From the NCBI GenBank assembly GCA_005879435.1, contig VBKX01000011.1:1-6233 (forward strand): a stretch of 6,233 nt of DNA, written 5' to 3'. The position numbers and the translations under genes were made by a program. Below the pieces are notes generated by a model. That model saw only the letters and a list, made by a program, of their open reading frames with translations. It had not been told where the DNA came from and did no database searches. Shown here piece after piece: positions 1 to 6,080 of this stretch. Every line of letters starts with the position of its first letter. Positions within the stretch are counted from its first letter, which is position 1. The stretch comes from Deltaproteobacteria bacterium (GTDB lineage: Bacteria; Desulfobacterota; Binatia; UBA9968).

Positions 1-113
1 GCATCTTTTGTCAAATTTTGATTGGCCCATCTTCACTTGTAAGCCCTCCAGGCCGGGTCTATGAAAAGGGTCCCTTTTTCTGGCAATATTGCTGACGGTT
101 CGTTCACGAAAAC

Positions 114-119
114 GGGGAG
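114..119 (+). promoter_or_regulatory. Ribosome-binding site that decides the start of the hydratase
   Basis: GGGGAG lies 10 bases before ATG 130. The upstream in-frame ATG at 61 has only CCGGG-type sequence before it and an in-frame stop at 40-42. This supports the shorter protein. Confidence 0.55.
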
Positions 120-129
120 TGACAAAACC

Positions 130-891
130 ATGGGCGTCACGTGCGAGAAATCCGGTCGGCTTATTTCGATCGCCTGGGAGCGTCCGCCGCTCAATGTCTT
201 GGATCTCGCGCTCTTGCGCGAATTGGATCAAGTGCTGACGCAGTGCGCTCAGGATCCTGGAGCAGACGTGGTTGTGTTTAGAGGAGCTGGCGAACGTGCG
301 TTTTCCGCCGGCGTGGACATTCGGGATCATACGAAAGAAAAAGTTCCCGAGATGCTCGAGGTCGTCCATGGGGTCATTCGCAAGCTCCTGTCGGTGCCGC
401 AAGTCACGGTCGCAGCCGTCCGCGGTGTTTGTTTGGGCGGCGGGTGTGAAGTGGCGAGCTCGTGTGACTTAATCGTTGCAACGGAAGATAGCGTGTTTGC
501 CACTCCGGAGATTCTCGTCGGTTGCTATCCACCCGTCGCGCTTGCGCGCTTCTCTAGCTTGATAGGCTATCACCGGGCCGCGGAAATGATCCTCACGGGA
601 AGGCGATTTAGCGCGCCTGAGGCTCAAGCGATGGGATTGATCAATGGCGTTTTTACCGCCAATCAATTCGACGACAATCTCCGAGCGCTTCTAGAAGATC
701 TCCTGGGCAAAAGCGGGGCCGTGGTGCGCTTGGCCTTAAAAGGCTTGCGTGAATTATCCCTGCGGAATTTCGATCAAGCTCTCAAGCGTTCCGAAGAGAT
801 TTATTGCCATGAACTCTTGCGCACCGAAGATGTCGAAGAGGGTGTCAGGGCATTCCTTGAAAAGCGCTCGCCAAATTGGCGACACCGCTAG
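130..891 (+). CDS. Enoyl-CoA hydratase/isomerase, cyclohexadienoyl-CoA hydratase-like
   Basis: Crotonase-fold enzyme of 253 residues, the usual family length. Numbering from the ATG at 130, the first oxyanion-hole segment is AFSAGVD (about 57-63), and GGGCE at 103-107 supplies the second oxyanion glycine and the first catalytic glutamate (E107). TPE at 125-127 supplies the second glutamate (E127), so hydratase chemistry is plausible. After E127 the usual GAGG loop is replaced by GCYPPVA, which resembles cyclohexa-1,5-diene-1-carbonyl-CoA hydratases (BamR/Dch, anaerobic benzoyl-CoA pathway) from memory of that family. No other benzoyl-CoA genes are in view, so the substrate is open. I chose ATG 130 because GGGGAG (114-119) precedes it by 10 bases and family homology begins just after it. 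An in-frame ATG at 61 would add 23 unconserved residues and has no clear ribosome-binding site. The next gene lies 73 bases downstream on the same strand with no obvious terminator between them. Family sure, substrate specificity uncertain. Confidence 0.9.
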   Translation: MGVTCEKSGRLISIAWERPPLNVLDLALLRELDQVLTQCAQDPGADVVVFRGAGERAFSAGVDIRDHTKEKVPEMLEVVHGVIRKLLSVPQVTVAAVRGVCLGGGCEVASSCDLIVATEDSVFATPEILVGCYPPVALARFSSLIGYHRAAEMILTGRRFSAPEAQAMGLINGVFTANQFDDNLRALLEDLLGKSGAVVRLALKGLRELSLRNFDQALKRSEEIYCHELLRTEDVEEGVRAFLEKRSPNWRHR

Positions 892-964
892 TCATCCCTT
901 GACGTCATACTATCCTCGCCGTTTGAGTTTCCAAAAGTGCATCCATGTGTTACGTTTTGCGTGA

Positions 965-1729
965 ATGGCCGACTTTGAAGTCAAGATCGCCACGGAGCCA
1001 AGCGAGATCGAAGAAGCCCAGCGGCTCAGGTTTCAAGTGTTTAACCTCGAGCTCAATAAGGGATTGAAAACTTCTTATGAACGGGGATTGGACGTCGACG
1101 AATACGATCCCTATTGCGAACATTTGATCGTTCGTGATCTCAGAAGTCAGGATGTCGTCGGCACCTACCGCCTGTTGCGGGGGTCGAAAGCGCGCCGGCA
1201 CATCGGCTTTTATTCCGAGAAAGAATTCAATTTGTCGCGCATCAAAGCGCTTGATGGTGAATTGTTAGAGCTCGGCCGCTCGTGCGCGCGCAAAGATTTC
1301 CGCGATCGCGCGCTGATCCCGCTCATGTGGGAAGCGATCGCCGAGCAGGTCAAAAGGCATAACGTGCGCTACCTCTTTGGCTGCGACAGCCTTTACACGA
1401 CGGACATTGCTGAGGTCAGCGCGATGTTTTCGCTGCTCAAAAACAAATATTACGCGCCGGCGCCTTACCGAGTCGCCCCAGTGGAAAAGTGCGAGTTCAA
1501 ACATATCCAGCATATTTCGGTCGCCGATGAACAGGCGCTGTTCCAGAAATTACCGAGTTTGATCAAGGGCTATCTCCGCATCGGTGCCCTGGTTTGCGGC
1601 GCGCCGGCATTGGATAGTGAGTTCGGCACCGCCGATTTTTTCTTGCTCTTGGATTTCGGCACATTGAAGGGAGAATATCTCAAACGGCTCGGCCTGGCGG
1701 ACCTAAAGGTGAGTGATGCGCCTGCTTAA
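965..1729 (+). CDS. olsB: OlsB-like GNAT-fold N-acyltransferase (lyso-ornithine lipid synthase)
   Basis: This 254-residue protein matches the OlsB (L-ornithine N-alpha-acyltransferase) family along its length. OlsB transfers a 3-hydroxyacyl group from acyl-carrier protein to the amino group of ornithine, giving lyso-ornithine lipid at the inner membrane. Visible family blocks in order are the N-terminal EIEEAQRLRFQVF (14-26), DEYDPYCEHLIV (45-56), VGTYRLLR (65-72), LELGRSCARKDFR (101-113), RYLFGCDSL (135-143) and LIKGYLRIGALVCGAPALD (199-217), followed by FGTADFFLLLD (220-230). An in-frame TGA (962-964) directly precedes the ATG, so no earlier start exists, and no convincing Shine-Dalgarno sequence precedes it. 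The 3' end overlaps the olsA-like gene by 14 bases, pointing to translational coupling. A related amino acid other than ornithine could be the acceptor; sequence alone cannot tell. Confidence 0.88.
   Translation: MADFEVKIATEPSEIEEAQRLRFQVFNLELNKGLKTSYERGLDVDEYDPYCEHLIVRDLRSQDVVGTYRLLRGSKARRHIGFYSEKEFNLSRIKALDGELLELGRSCARKDFRDRALIPLMWEAIAEQVKRHNVRYLFGCDSLYTTDIAEVSAMFSLLKNKYYAPAPYRVAPVEKCEFKHIQHISVADEQALFQKLPSLIKGYLRIGALVCGAPALDSEFGTADFFLLLDFGTLKGEYLKRLGLADLKVSDAPA
1705..1713 (+). promoter_or_regulatory. Ribosome-binding site of olsA inside the end of olsB
   Basis: AAAGGTGAG lies just before the ATG at 1716 and inside the last codons of olsB. It favours ATG 1716 over the GTG at 1713, which overlaps this site. 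Confidence 0.6.
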
Positions 1730-2561
1730 ATTAACCGCGTTTTTATCTTTGTGGGCGGTTTTCTTCGTCCTGGTGGCCGCCGTGCATCTTTGGGTGTCGA
1801 TCCTCGGGCTGCCCAATCGCTGGAAGATCATCAGCCGGCTCAACCGAAACTACACCCTGTTGCTGCGATTGATTCTCAACATCAAAGTCAGCGTCGTCGG
1901 CGATGAAGGCCAGTTGGAACGGGGCGGCTATGTCATCATCGCCAACCACGTGAGCTACGTTGACGGCATCGTGCTCGGTGGTATTTTTCCGATTCTCTTC
2001 GTCTCCAAACGTGAAGTTAAAAACTGGCCGGTCGTCGGCCAATGGAATGTGCTTTGCGGCTCGATCTTTATTAACCGGCAAAGAAAAGATCAAGTCGGTT
2101 TGCTGGTCGAAGAAATGACGCGGAAACTCAAGCAAGAAGCAAATATACTCTTATTCCCCGAAGGCACGTCGACCAATGGCGAAAAAATGCTGCCCTTTCA
2201 GACCGTGCCACTGGCGGCGCCGCTGCGCAACCGGTCGATCATCGTGCCGGTGACGATCACCTATAAAAAGATCGACGAGCAGCCGGTGACGTCGGCAAAT
2301 CGCGACTTCGTCTACTGGTACGGCGACATGGAATTCGTCACCCATTTTTGGAATCTGCTCGGGCGCCGCAGCGTCGAAGTGTTGGTGACGATCCAACCGA
2401 AAATAGAATGCTTCCGCTATGTGGACAACTCAGCGGGGCGAAAAAAATTGGCCAAGGACTGTTACAATCGCGTGCTCGGCCGATTCAGGGGGAGGGATCT
2501 AGTTTCCGATGCTGCCGGCGAGAGTGCCGACGAGCCACCCTCGACATCACTTTCCAGTTAA
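1716..2561 (+). CDS. olsA: OlsA/PlsC-like 1-acyl-sn-glycerol-3-phosphate-type acyltransferase
   Basis: PlsC-family O-acyltransferase of 281 residues. A hydrophobic segment at about 4-30 should anchor it in the cytoplasmic membrane. The four family motifs are present, numbered from ATG 1716: the catalytic NHVSYVD (H78 and D83 of HX4D), GSIFINR (115-121), FPEGTSTNG (147-155) and IVPV (176-179). Placed directly after the olsB-like gene and overlapping it by 14 bases, it most likely performs the second step of ornithine-lipid synthesis, O-acylation of the 3-hydroxy group of lyso-ornithine lipid. A general lysophosphatidate acyltransferase (PlsC) is the alternative, and some OlsA proteins do both. 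The last 20 or so residues are Ser/Asp/Glu/Pro-rich and unconserved. The 3' end overlaps the convergent coxG-like gene by 15 bases. Confidence 0.87.
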   Translation: MRLLKLTAFLSLWAVFFVLVAAVHLWVSILGLPNRWKIISRLNRNYTLLLRLILNIKVSVVGDEGQLERGGYVIIANHVSYVDGIVLGGIFPILFVSKREVKNWPVVGQWNVLCGSIFINRQRKDQVGLLVEEMTRKLKQEANILLFPEGTSTNGEKMLPFQTVPLAAPLRNRSIIVPVTITYKKIDEQPVTSANRDFVYWYGDMEFVTHFWNLLGRRSVEVLVTIQPKIECFRYVDNSAGRKKLAKDCYNRVLGRFRGRDLVSDAAGESADEPPSTSLSS

Positions 2562-2999
2562 CTGCTTTTTTATGTTCTCGACAAATTCCTTGAGCATGGC
2601 GTCCGCTTTCTTACGGATGATCGGCTGACCGAACTCACCGATCTTGCCCAAAATATTCACGTCCGTTTCGACCAAAAGTTCGGTCTCGTTCGCGCCAAGC
2701 TCTTTGAGCGTCATGCTGGTTTTGCCGTTGACGGCGCCGGCTGCCATGCGGTCCTTGGCCTCCGCGCGTAGCGCGGCGCGCCAAGCGTCTTTGTTTTGCT
2801 CCTCAAGGATAATCTTTCCCTGCAAGTTTAACTTAATCGGACCGACACGGACTGCCAACGCGCCCTCGTAGGTTGTGTCGTCGATCTTGCTGACCGACTC
2901 GACTCCCGGCAGCGATTTCGCCACTTTGGGTACGTCCATCAAAAAATTCCACAGCGGCTCACGGGCCACGGGAATCTGTGCAGTCTGGCTAAATTTCAC
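2547..2999 (-). CDS. coxG: CoxG-type SRPBCC-fold protein of a molybdenum hydroxylase cluster
   Basis: A 150-residue protein of the CoxG (CO dehydrogenase subunit G) family, with the SRPBCC/START-like ligand-binding fold. Conserved features are the opening KFSQTAQIPVAREPLWNFL (2-20), LPGVE (30-34), the YEGALAVRVGPIKLNLQG block (44-61), and ILGKIGEFGQPIIRKKADAML (116-136) split around the GKI-FG core. In the carboxydotroph Oligotropha, CoxG is needed to attach the enzyme to the membrane. This copy is short and ends soon after the core, without the C-terminal membrane segment of longer family members, so its role may be assembly or ligand handling instead. The start is GTG at 2999, preceded by AAAGG at 3009-3013. 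It lies downstream of coxS and coxM on the same strand and is probably cotranscribed. The GTG overlaps a TGA in the displaced frame of coxM (GTGA), which suggests ancestral translational coupling. Confidence 0.85.
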   Translation of the reverse strand: MKFSQTAQIPVAREPLWNFLMDVPKVAKSLPGVESVSKIDDTTYEGALAVRVGPIKLNLQGKIILEEQNKDAWRAALRAEAKDRMAAGAVNGKTSMTLKELGANETELLVETDVNILGKIGEFGQPIIRKKADAMLKEFVENIKKQLTGK

Positions 3000-3115
3000 C
3001 GTCTTTTACCTTTCTTGGTGGCCTTCTTTTTGGCAGCTGGTTTAGGTTTCGGCGCCGCCTTAGCTTTCGATTGCTGACGAATGTCCGCCAGGGCTTTTTC
3101 CAGCGCGCGACGGAC
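2996..3115 (-). pseudogene. coxM: Displaced, out-of-frame 3' end of coxM
   Basis: Read in the frame that starts with GTC at 3115-3113, this strand encodes VRRALEKALADIRQQSKAK and then a Lys/Pro/Ala-rich tail of about 20 residues ending GKRR, 39 residues in all before TGA at 2998-2996. VRRALEKAL is the helix that normally follows the DFRGSA.YR motif in CoxM proteins, so this is the lost end of the gene rather than chance. The TGA overlaps the coxG GTG start as GTGA, a typical junction between cotranscribed genes. The upstream frame enters at 3116 and instead stops at 3060. The segment has no good start of its own and would be translated only after frameshifting or in an uncorrupted allele. Confidence 0.75.
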
Positions 3116-3917
3116 GATAGGCCGCCGAGCCGCGGAAATCACTCACCGGATCCACGGCCTCCTTGGCCTTTTCGCCGGCCTCGGCAAAACCGTCTGCCTT
3201 CAGAGGCTGGCCGCGCAGCACTGCTTCGGCCGCAGTAGCACGAATCGGTGTCACACCAACGCTACCGAGCGCGATTCGCACATCGGCGATGGTTTTCTTC
3301 GTCTTATCGAGCGTCAACACGGCGGCAGCAGATACGGTGGCATAATCGTCGGCGGTTCTCGGCAAAAACTTAATGTAAGCCGCGCCCGTGTTTGGGGCAA
3401 GCTTCGGCACCATGACTTCGGTGATGATCTCGTCCTGGGCGAGCACACTTTCGTAATAGTCCTTGAAAAATTCATCCAGCGGAATCATTCGGCTGCCGTT
3501 TACCGATGTCGCCTTAATCGTGGCGCTCAGCGCGATTAGGCTTGGCGGTGGATCTTGGTTCGGGTCGGCGTGGGCCAAACCACCGCCGACCGTGGCCATA
3601 TTGCGAATGCGCAAGGTGGCGACGTGGTGATAAGTTTCCGCGAGCATAGGCAACCGACGTCGAATCAATGAGGAACCCTCGACTTCGCGGTGTGTGGCAA
3701 GGCCGCCGATCGAAATGCCGCCGTTTTTGAGCTCGATCGCGTTTAAGCCGCGCACGGAGCGCAAACTCACCAAACAACTGGGTCGGACCAAGCGCTGTTT
3801 CATCATGATAACGAGCGCGGTGCCGCCGGCAATGAGCTTGGCGTCGCTGCCGAATTCTTGCAGCGTCGCGTTTACTTCTTTGAGGTTTTTTGGGGTGCGA
3901 TATTCGAAAGGTATCAT
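3060..3917 (-). CDS. coxM: FAD-binding medium subunit of a CO dehydrogenase/xanthine oxidase-type molybdenum hydroxylase, frameshifted near its C-terminus
   Basis: CoxM/CutM-family subunit that carries FAD and passes electrons from the 2Fe-2S subunit to an acceptor. Residues about 1-172 are the FAD-binding PCMH domain, with AGGTA (30-34) and TVGGGLAHADP (109-119) in place of the usual AGGQS and T(I/V)GG(S/N)LAHADP loops. Residues about 177-268 are the CO_deh_flav_C domain, ending in the conserved DFRGSAAYR. After R268 the family pattern stops and 17 unrelated residues follow to TAA at 3060-3062. The expected RRALEKAL helix is present in another frame from base 3115, so the gene seems to have a net frameshift, probably a small deletion, near 3116. 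The protein as encoded lacks its final helix and tail; it may be impaired or still fold. Ten bases separate it from coxS, and its ribosome-binding site (TAAGGA) overlaps the coxS stop. A sequencing error is possible. Confidence 0.85.
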   Translation of the reverse strand: MIPFEYRTPKNLKEVNATLQEFGSDAKLIAGGTALVIMMKQRLVRPSCLVSLRSVRGLNAIELKNGGISIGGLATHREVEGSSLIRRRLPMLAETYHHVATLRIRNMATVGGGLAHADPNQDPPPSLIALSATIKATSVNGSRMIPLDEFFKDYYESVLAQDEIITEVMVPKLAPNTGAAYIKFLPRTADDYATVSAAAVLTLDKTKKTIADVRIALGSVGVTPIRATAAEAVLRGQPLKADGFAEAGEKAKEAVDPVSDFRGSAAYRPSRAGKSPGGHSSAIES

Positions 3918-3927
3918 GGGCTTGTCC

Positions 3928-4395
3928 TTACTTCGCGAACTGGTGAGCTTTCTCGATTGATTCGATGATCTTGTAGTACCCCGTGCAGCGACAGAGATTT
4001 CCCATCATCCAATCTTTGATCTCTTCCTCGTTGGGTTTGGGGTTCTCTTTGAGCAGCGCGGTTGCCGCGACGACTTGTCCAGGCGTACAGATCCCGCACT
4101 GGAAACCGCCGTACTGAATGAAGCTCTTCTGGACCGGATTGAGCTCGCCGTTCTTGGCCAAACCTTCAACGGTGGTTATGTCATGGCCGTCCACCATCAC
4201 CGCTAAGGTCAAGCAAGAAGTGATCATGTCACCGTCCATCAGCACGGTGCAGGCGCCGCACACGCCCACGCTGCAGCCTTCTTTGGTCCCGGTCAGGCCG
4301 AGATCGTAACGCAGGTAATCGATTAAAAGACGATTGGTCGGAACTTCCGCCTCGACTTTTTTGCCGTTGACGCGAAATTTGATCTTCTTGTTCAT
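3928..4395 (-). CDS. coxS: 2Fe-2S small subunit of a CO dehydrogenase/xanthine oxidase-type molybdenum hydroxylase
   Basis: A 155-residue iron-sulfur subunit of full family length. The N-terminal plant-type ferredoxin domain (about 1-78) has the cluster cysteines C41, C46, C49 and C61 in GCSVGVCGACTVLMDG...SC. The C-terminal helical domain (about 85-150) has C100 and C103 in QCGICTPG and C135 and C137 in NLCRCTGY, holding the second 2Fe-2S cluster next to the molybdenum cofactor. All eight ligands are intact. The subunit relays electrons from the molybdenum site in the large subunit to FAD in CoxM. AAGGAA sits just before the ATG and is a good ribosome-binding site. It is the first gene of the S-M-G run; the family includes CO, nicotinate, aldehyde, quinoline and xanthine-type enzymes, so the substrate is unknown without the large subunit. 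Confidence 0.93.
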   Translation of the reverse strand: MNKKIKFRVNGKKVEAEVPTNRLLIDYLRYDLGLTGTKEGCSVGVCGACTVLMDGDMITSCLTLAVMVDGHDITTVEGLAKNGELNPVQKSFIQYGGFQCGICTPGQVVAATALLKENPKPNEEEIKDWMMGNLCRCTGYYKIIESIEKAHQFAK

Positions 4396-4464
4396 CGCTG
4401 TTCCTTTCTCACAATTCTATCGCGCGGAGTTTTCAGTGCGGGCGGGGAAACCCACTAGGGCTCT

Positions 4465-4493
4465 CTTATAGAAAGAAATTTCTTAAACTGCAA
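4465..4493 (-). promoter_or_regulatory. Candidate sigma70-type promoter for coxSMG, with a palindrome in its spacer
   Basis: On the minus strand, TTGCAG (4493-4488) and TATAAG (4470-4465) are separated by exactly 17 bases, giving good -35 and -10 matches. Transcription would begin near 4458, about 60 bases before the coxS start. The spacer holds a perfect 12-base palindrome, AAGAAATTTCTT (4473-4484), placed where a bound repressor would block polymerase. Read from pattern only. Confidence 0.5.
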
Positions 4494-4513
4494 GCCGTTT
4501 GGAGACAAAAAAG

Positions 4514-4536
4514 AGCGAAAATTACAGCGAAATTTT
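4514..4536. repeat. Short direct repeat upstream of the coxS promoter
   Basis: AGCGAAAATT (4514-4523) and AGCGAAATTTT (4526-4536) recur with a period of 12 bases, near one helical turn. Relative to the predicted coxS start site the pair is centred about 67 bases upstream, a usual position for an activator. Chance in AT-rich sequence cannot be excluded. Confidence 0.4.
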
Positions 4537-4604
4537 GCATTATCAACGCCGTGCGCTGAATCTGCGAGGACCTAGGTGCCAGCGAAGAATGCACGCCGGC
4601 GCGG

Positions 4605-5714
4605 TCAAAACTTTATCACGCTACGGATGCTTTTGCCTGCGTGCATCAAGTCGAAAGCGTCGTTGATGCGCTCTAGCGGCAACACGTGGGTGATCATCGG
4701 ATCGACCTTGATCTCGCCGTTCAGATATTTTTCGACATAGCCGGGCAACTGGGAGCGACCTTTTACACCGCCGAAGGCGGTGCCGCGCCACGCTCTGCCC
4801 GTCACCAGTTGAAAAGGCCGGGTACTGATTTCCTCTCCTGCGGCGGCAACGCCGATGATAATCGATTCGCCCCAGCCTTTATGGCAACATTCGAGCGCCG
4901 CGCGCATGGTTTTGACGTTGCCGATGCATTCAAACGAATAGTCCACGCCGCCGTCCGTCATTTCAATGATGACCTCTTGCACCGGACGGCCGTTTGCTTG
5001 CGGTACGATGAAATCGGTGGCGCCGAGATTTTTCGCCATTTCAAACTTGACGTGATTGGTATCGATGGCGATAATTCGCTCGGCTTTGGCCATGACGAGC
5101 CCTTGAATGACGCTGAGGCCGATGCCGCCCAAGCCGAAAACTGCCGCGATCGATCCCGGCCGCACTTTCGCGGTGTTCAATACCGCGCCTATTCCGGTGG
5201 TGATGCCGCAGCCGAGCAAGCAAACTTTATCGAGCGACGCGGCGGGATTGATCTTTGCGACGGCGATCGCCGGCAGCACTGTATATTCGGAAAATGTCGA
5301 AGTCCCCATGTAGTGAAAGATCGTTTTGCCGCTCATTGTAAAACGCGAAGTGCCGTCCGGCATGACGCCTTTGCCTTGGGTCACACGTATAGCGCCGCAA
5401 AGATTGGTGCGTCCAGATTTACAAAATTTACATTCGCCACATTCCGGGATGTAAAGCGGGATTACATGGTCACCCGGTTTTACCGCGGTGACGCCTTGAC
5501 CGATTTCCATAACCATGGCCCCGCCTTCATGTCCCATGATCGCCGGGAATAGGCCTTCAGGATCTTTACCGGACAGGGTGAAAGCATCGGTGTGACAGAC
5601 CCCGCTGGCAGCGATCTTCAATAACACCTCGCCCTCTTTTGGCCCGGCGACTTCGACTTCTTCGATGACCAGGGGTTTGCCGGCTTCCCAGGCGACGGCG
5701 GCGCGCGATTTCAC
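4605..5714 (-). CDS. frmA: S-(hydroxymethyl)glutathione dehydrogenase / class III alcohol dehydrogenase
   Basis: A 369-residue zinc-dependent medium-chain dehydrogenase very close to class III ADH. It oxidises S-hydroxymethylglutathione, formed from formaldehyde and glutathione, to S-formylglutathione with NAD+, and such enzymes also reduce S-nitrosoglutathione. Catalytic-zinc ligands are C40, H62 with E63, and C169 (LLGCGITTG). The structural-zinc cysteines are C92, C95, C98 and C106. The NAD-binding loop is GLGGIG (194-199), with acidic D218 indicating NAD preference. IRVTQGKGVMPDGTSRFT (109-126) is diagnostic of class III and includes R110, which aligns with the human Arg115 that binds the glutathione carboxylate. 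The start is GTG at 5714 with GGGAGG four bases before it, and the protein begins where homologues do. No S-formylglutathione hydrolase or glutathione-formaldehyde activating enzyme gene is in view. It is separated from coxS by 209 bases with its own promoter-like sequence between, so it is probably a separate transcript. Confidence 0.95.
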   Translation of the reverse strand: MKSRAAVAWEAGKPLVIEEVEVAGPKEGEVLLKIAASGVCHTDAFTLSGKDPEGLFPAIMGHEGGAMVMEIGQGVTAVKPGDHVIPLYIPECGECKFCKSGRTNLCGAIRVTQGKGVMPDGTSRFTMSGKTIFHYMGTSTFSEYTVLPAIAVAKINPAASLDKVCLLGCGITTGIGAVLNTAKVRPGSIAAVFGLGGIGLSVIQGLVMAKAERIIAIDTNHVKFEMAKNLGATDFIVPQANGRPVQEVIIEMTDGGVDYSFECIGNVKTMRAALECCHKGWGESIIIGVAAAGEEISTRPFQLVTGRAWRGTAFGGVKGRSQLPGYVEKYLNGEIKVDPMITHVLPLERINDAFDLMHAGKSIRSVIKF

Positions 5715-5759
5715 AATGCCTCCCGTGAATGGACTCCGAATTTAAAAAATCTCCAAAAC

Positions 5760-5781
5760 AGAATCATATCCAGAAGATTCT
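5760..5781 (-). promoter_or_regulatory. Weak candidate promoter/operator for the class III ADH
   Basis: An inverted repeat AGAATC (5760-5765) / GATTCT (5776-5781) with a 10-base spacer overlaps a minus-strand TATGAT (5768-5763), a good -10 match. It would start transcription about 40 bases before the GTG. The matching -35 position (CTAAGA, 17 bases away) is poor, so the promoter call is tentative. Confidence 0.3.
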
Positions 5782-5975
5782 CGACTCTTAGCAAATCAGC
5801 AAGCAATTGAAAACAATGGCGCGAGCCGCTTGTGAGCAGCAGAAATGCAAAATTTACGATCATCGCCACCTATCTTTAGAAGAGAACCGTGATTTCCTTA
5901 TGCCAATATCCGAACAATCGCGCTCTCTGGCATCGACCGTGCTCTATCGGGTCAAGCGGTCTTAGGCGGTCGTCA

Positions 5976-5992
5976 TGAGTTGACGCGATGAA
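5976..5992 (+). repeat. Imperfect 17-base direct repeat, copy 1
   Basis: TGAGTTGACGCGATGAA matches the copy at 6081-6097 at 14 of 17 positions, with the starts 105 bases apart. The shared core is TTGACGCG. The copies bracket the terminator structure. They could be regulator-binding half-sites or scars of a local duplication or insertion. Confidence 0.5.
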
Positions 5993-6038
5993 CTGATATC
6001 CCAATTTGGTCACCACGGGGGTCAGGGAGCGAATGGTG

Positions 6039-6073
6039 AAACCGGCAACAGAGAATTCTGTGCCGGTTTTTTT
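6039..6073 (+). terminator. Strong rho-independent terminator with no gene upstream
   Basis: The arm AAACCGGCAACAGA (6039-6052) pairs with TCTGTGCCGGTTT (6057-6069) around a GAAT loop, with one bulged A, and seven Ts (6067-6073) follow. On the other strand the run after the hairpin has only three Ts, so it works in the plus direction. No plus-strand gene precedes it, and the next gene starts 63 bases later. It could end a small RNA, act as an attenuator in the leader of that gene, or insulate it. Confidence 0.75.
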
Positions 6074-6080
6074 GTTGCGG

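Noticed and set aside
61..129. Longer N-terminus for the hydratase from the ATG at 61
   Set aside because: No ribosome-binding site, no family similarity in the extra 23 residues, and a good site before ATG 130.
1743..2135. A 130-residue minus-strand open frame opposite olsA
   Set aside because: It lies wholly over the conserved PlsC motifs on the other strand and has no domain signal.
3081..3539. A 152-residue plus-strand open frame opposite coxM
   Set aside because: Antisense of conserved coxM sequence, Arg/Gly-rich composition, no recognisable motif.
4568..4604. Terminator for the ADH gene
   Set aside because: Only small GC-rich or palindromic pieces (ACCTAGGT, GCCGGC) are present, without a proper stem followed by a T run.
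4686..5552. A 288-residue plus-strand open frame opposite the ADH gene
   Set aside because: It is the antisense of a highly conserved class III ADH and its protein shows no recognisable family pattern.
6017..6066. Possible cobalamin-type riboswitch, suggested by GGGAG...GGTGAAACCGG
   Set aside because: The B12 box and the rest of the conserved core are missing; the similarity is short and probably coincidental.
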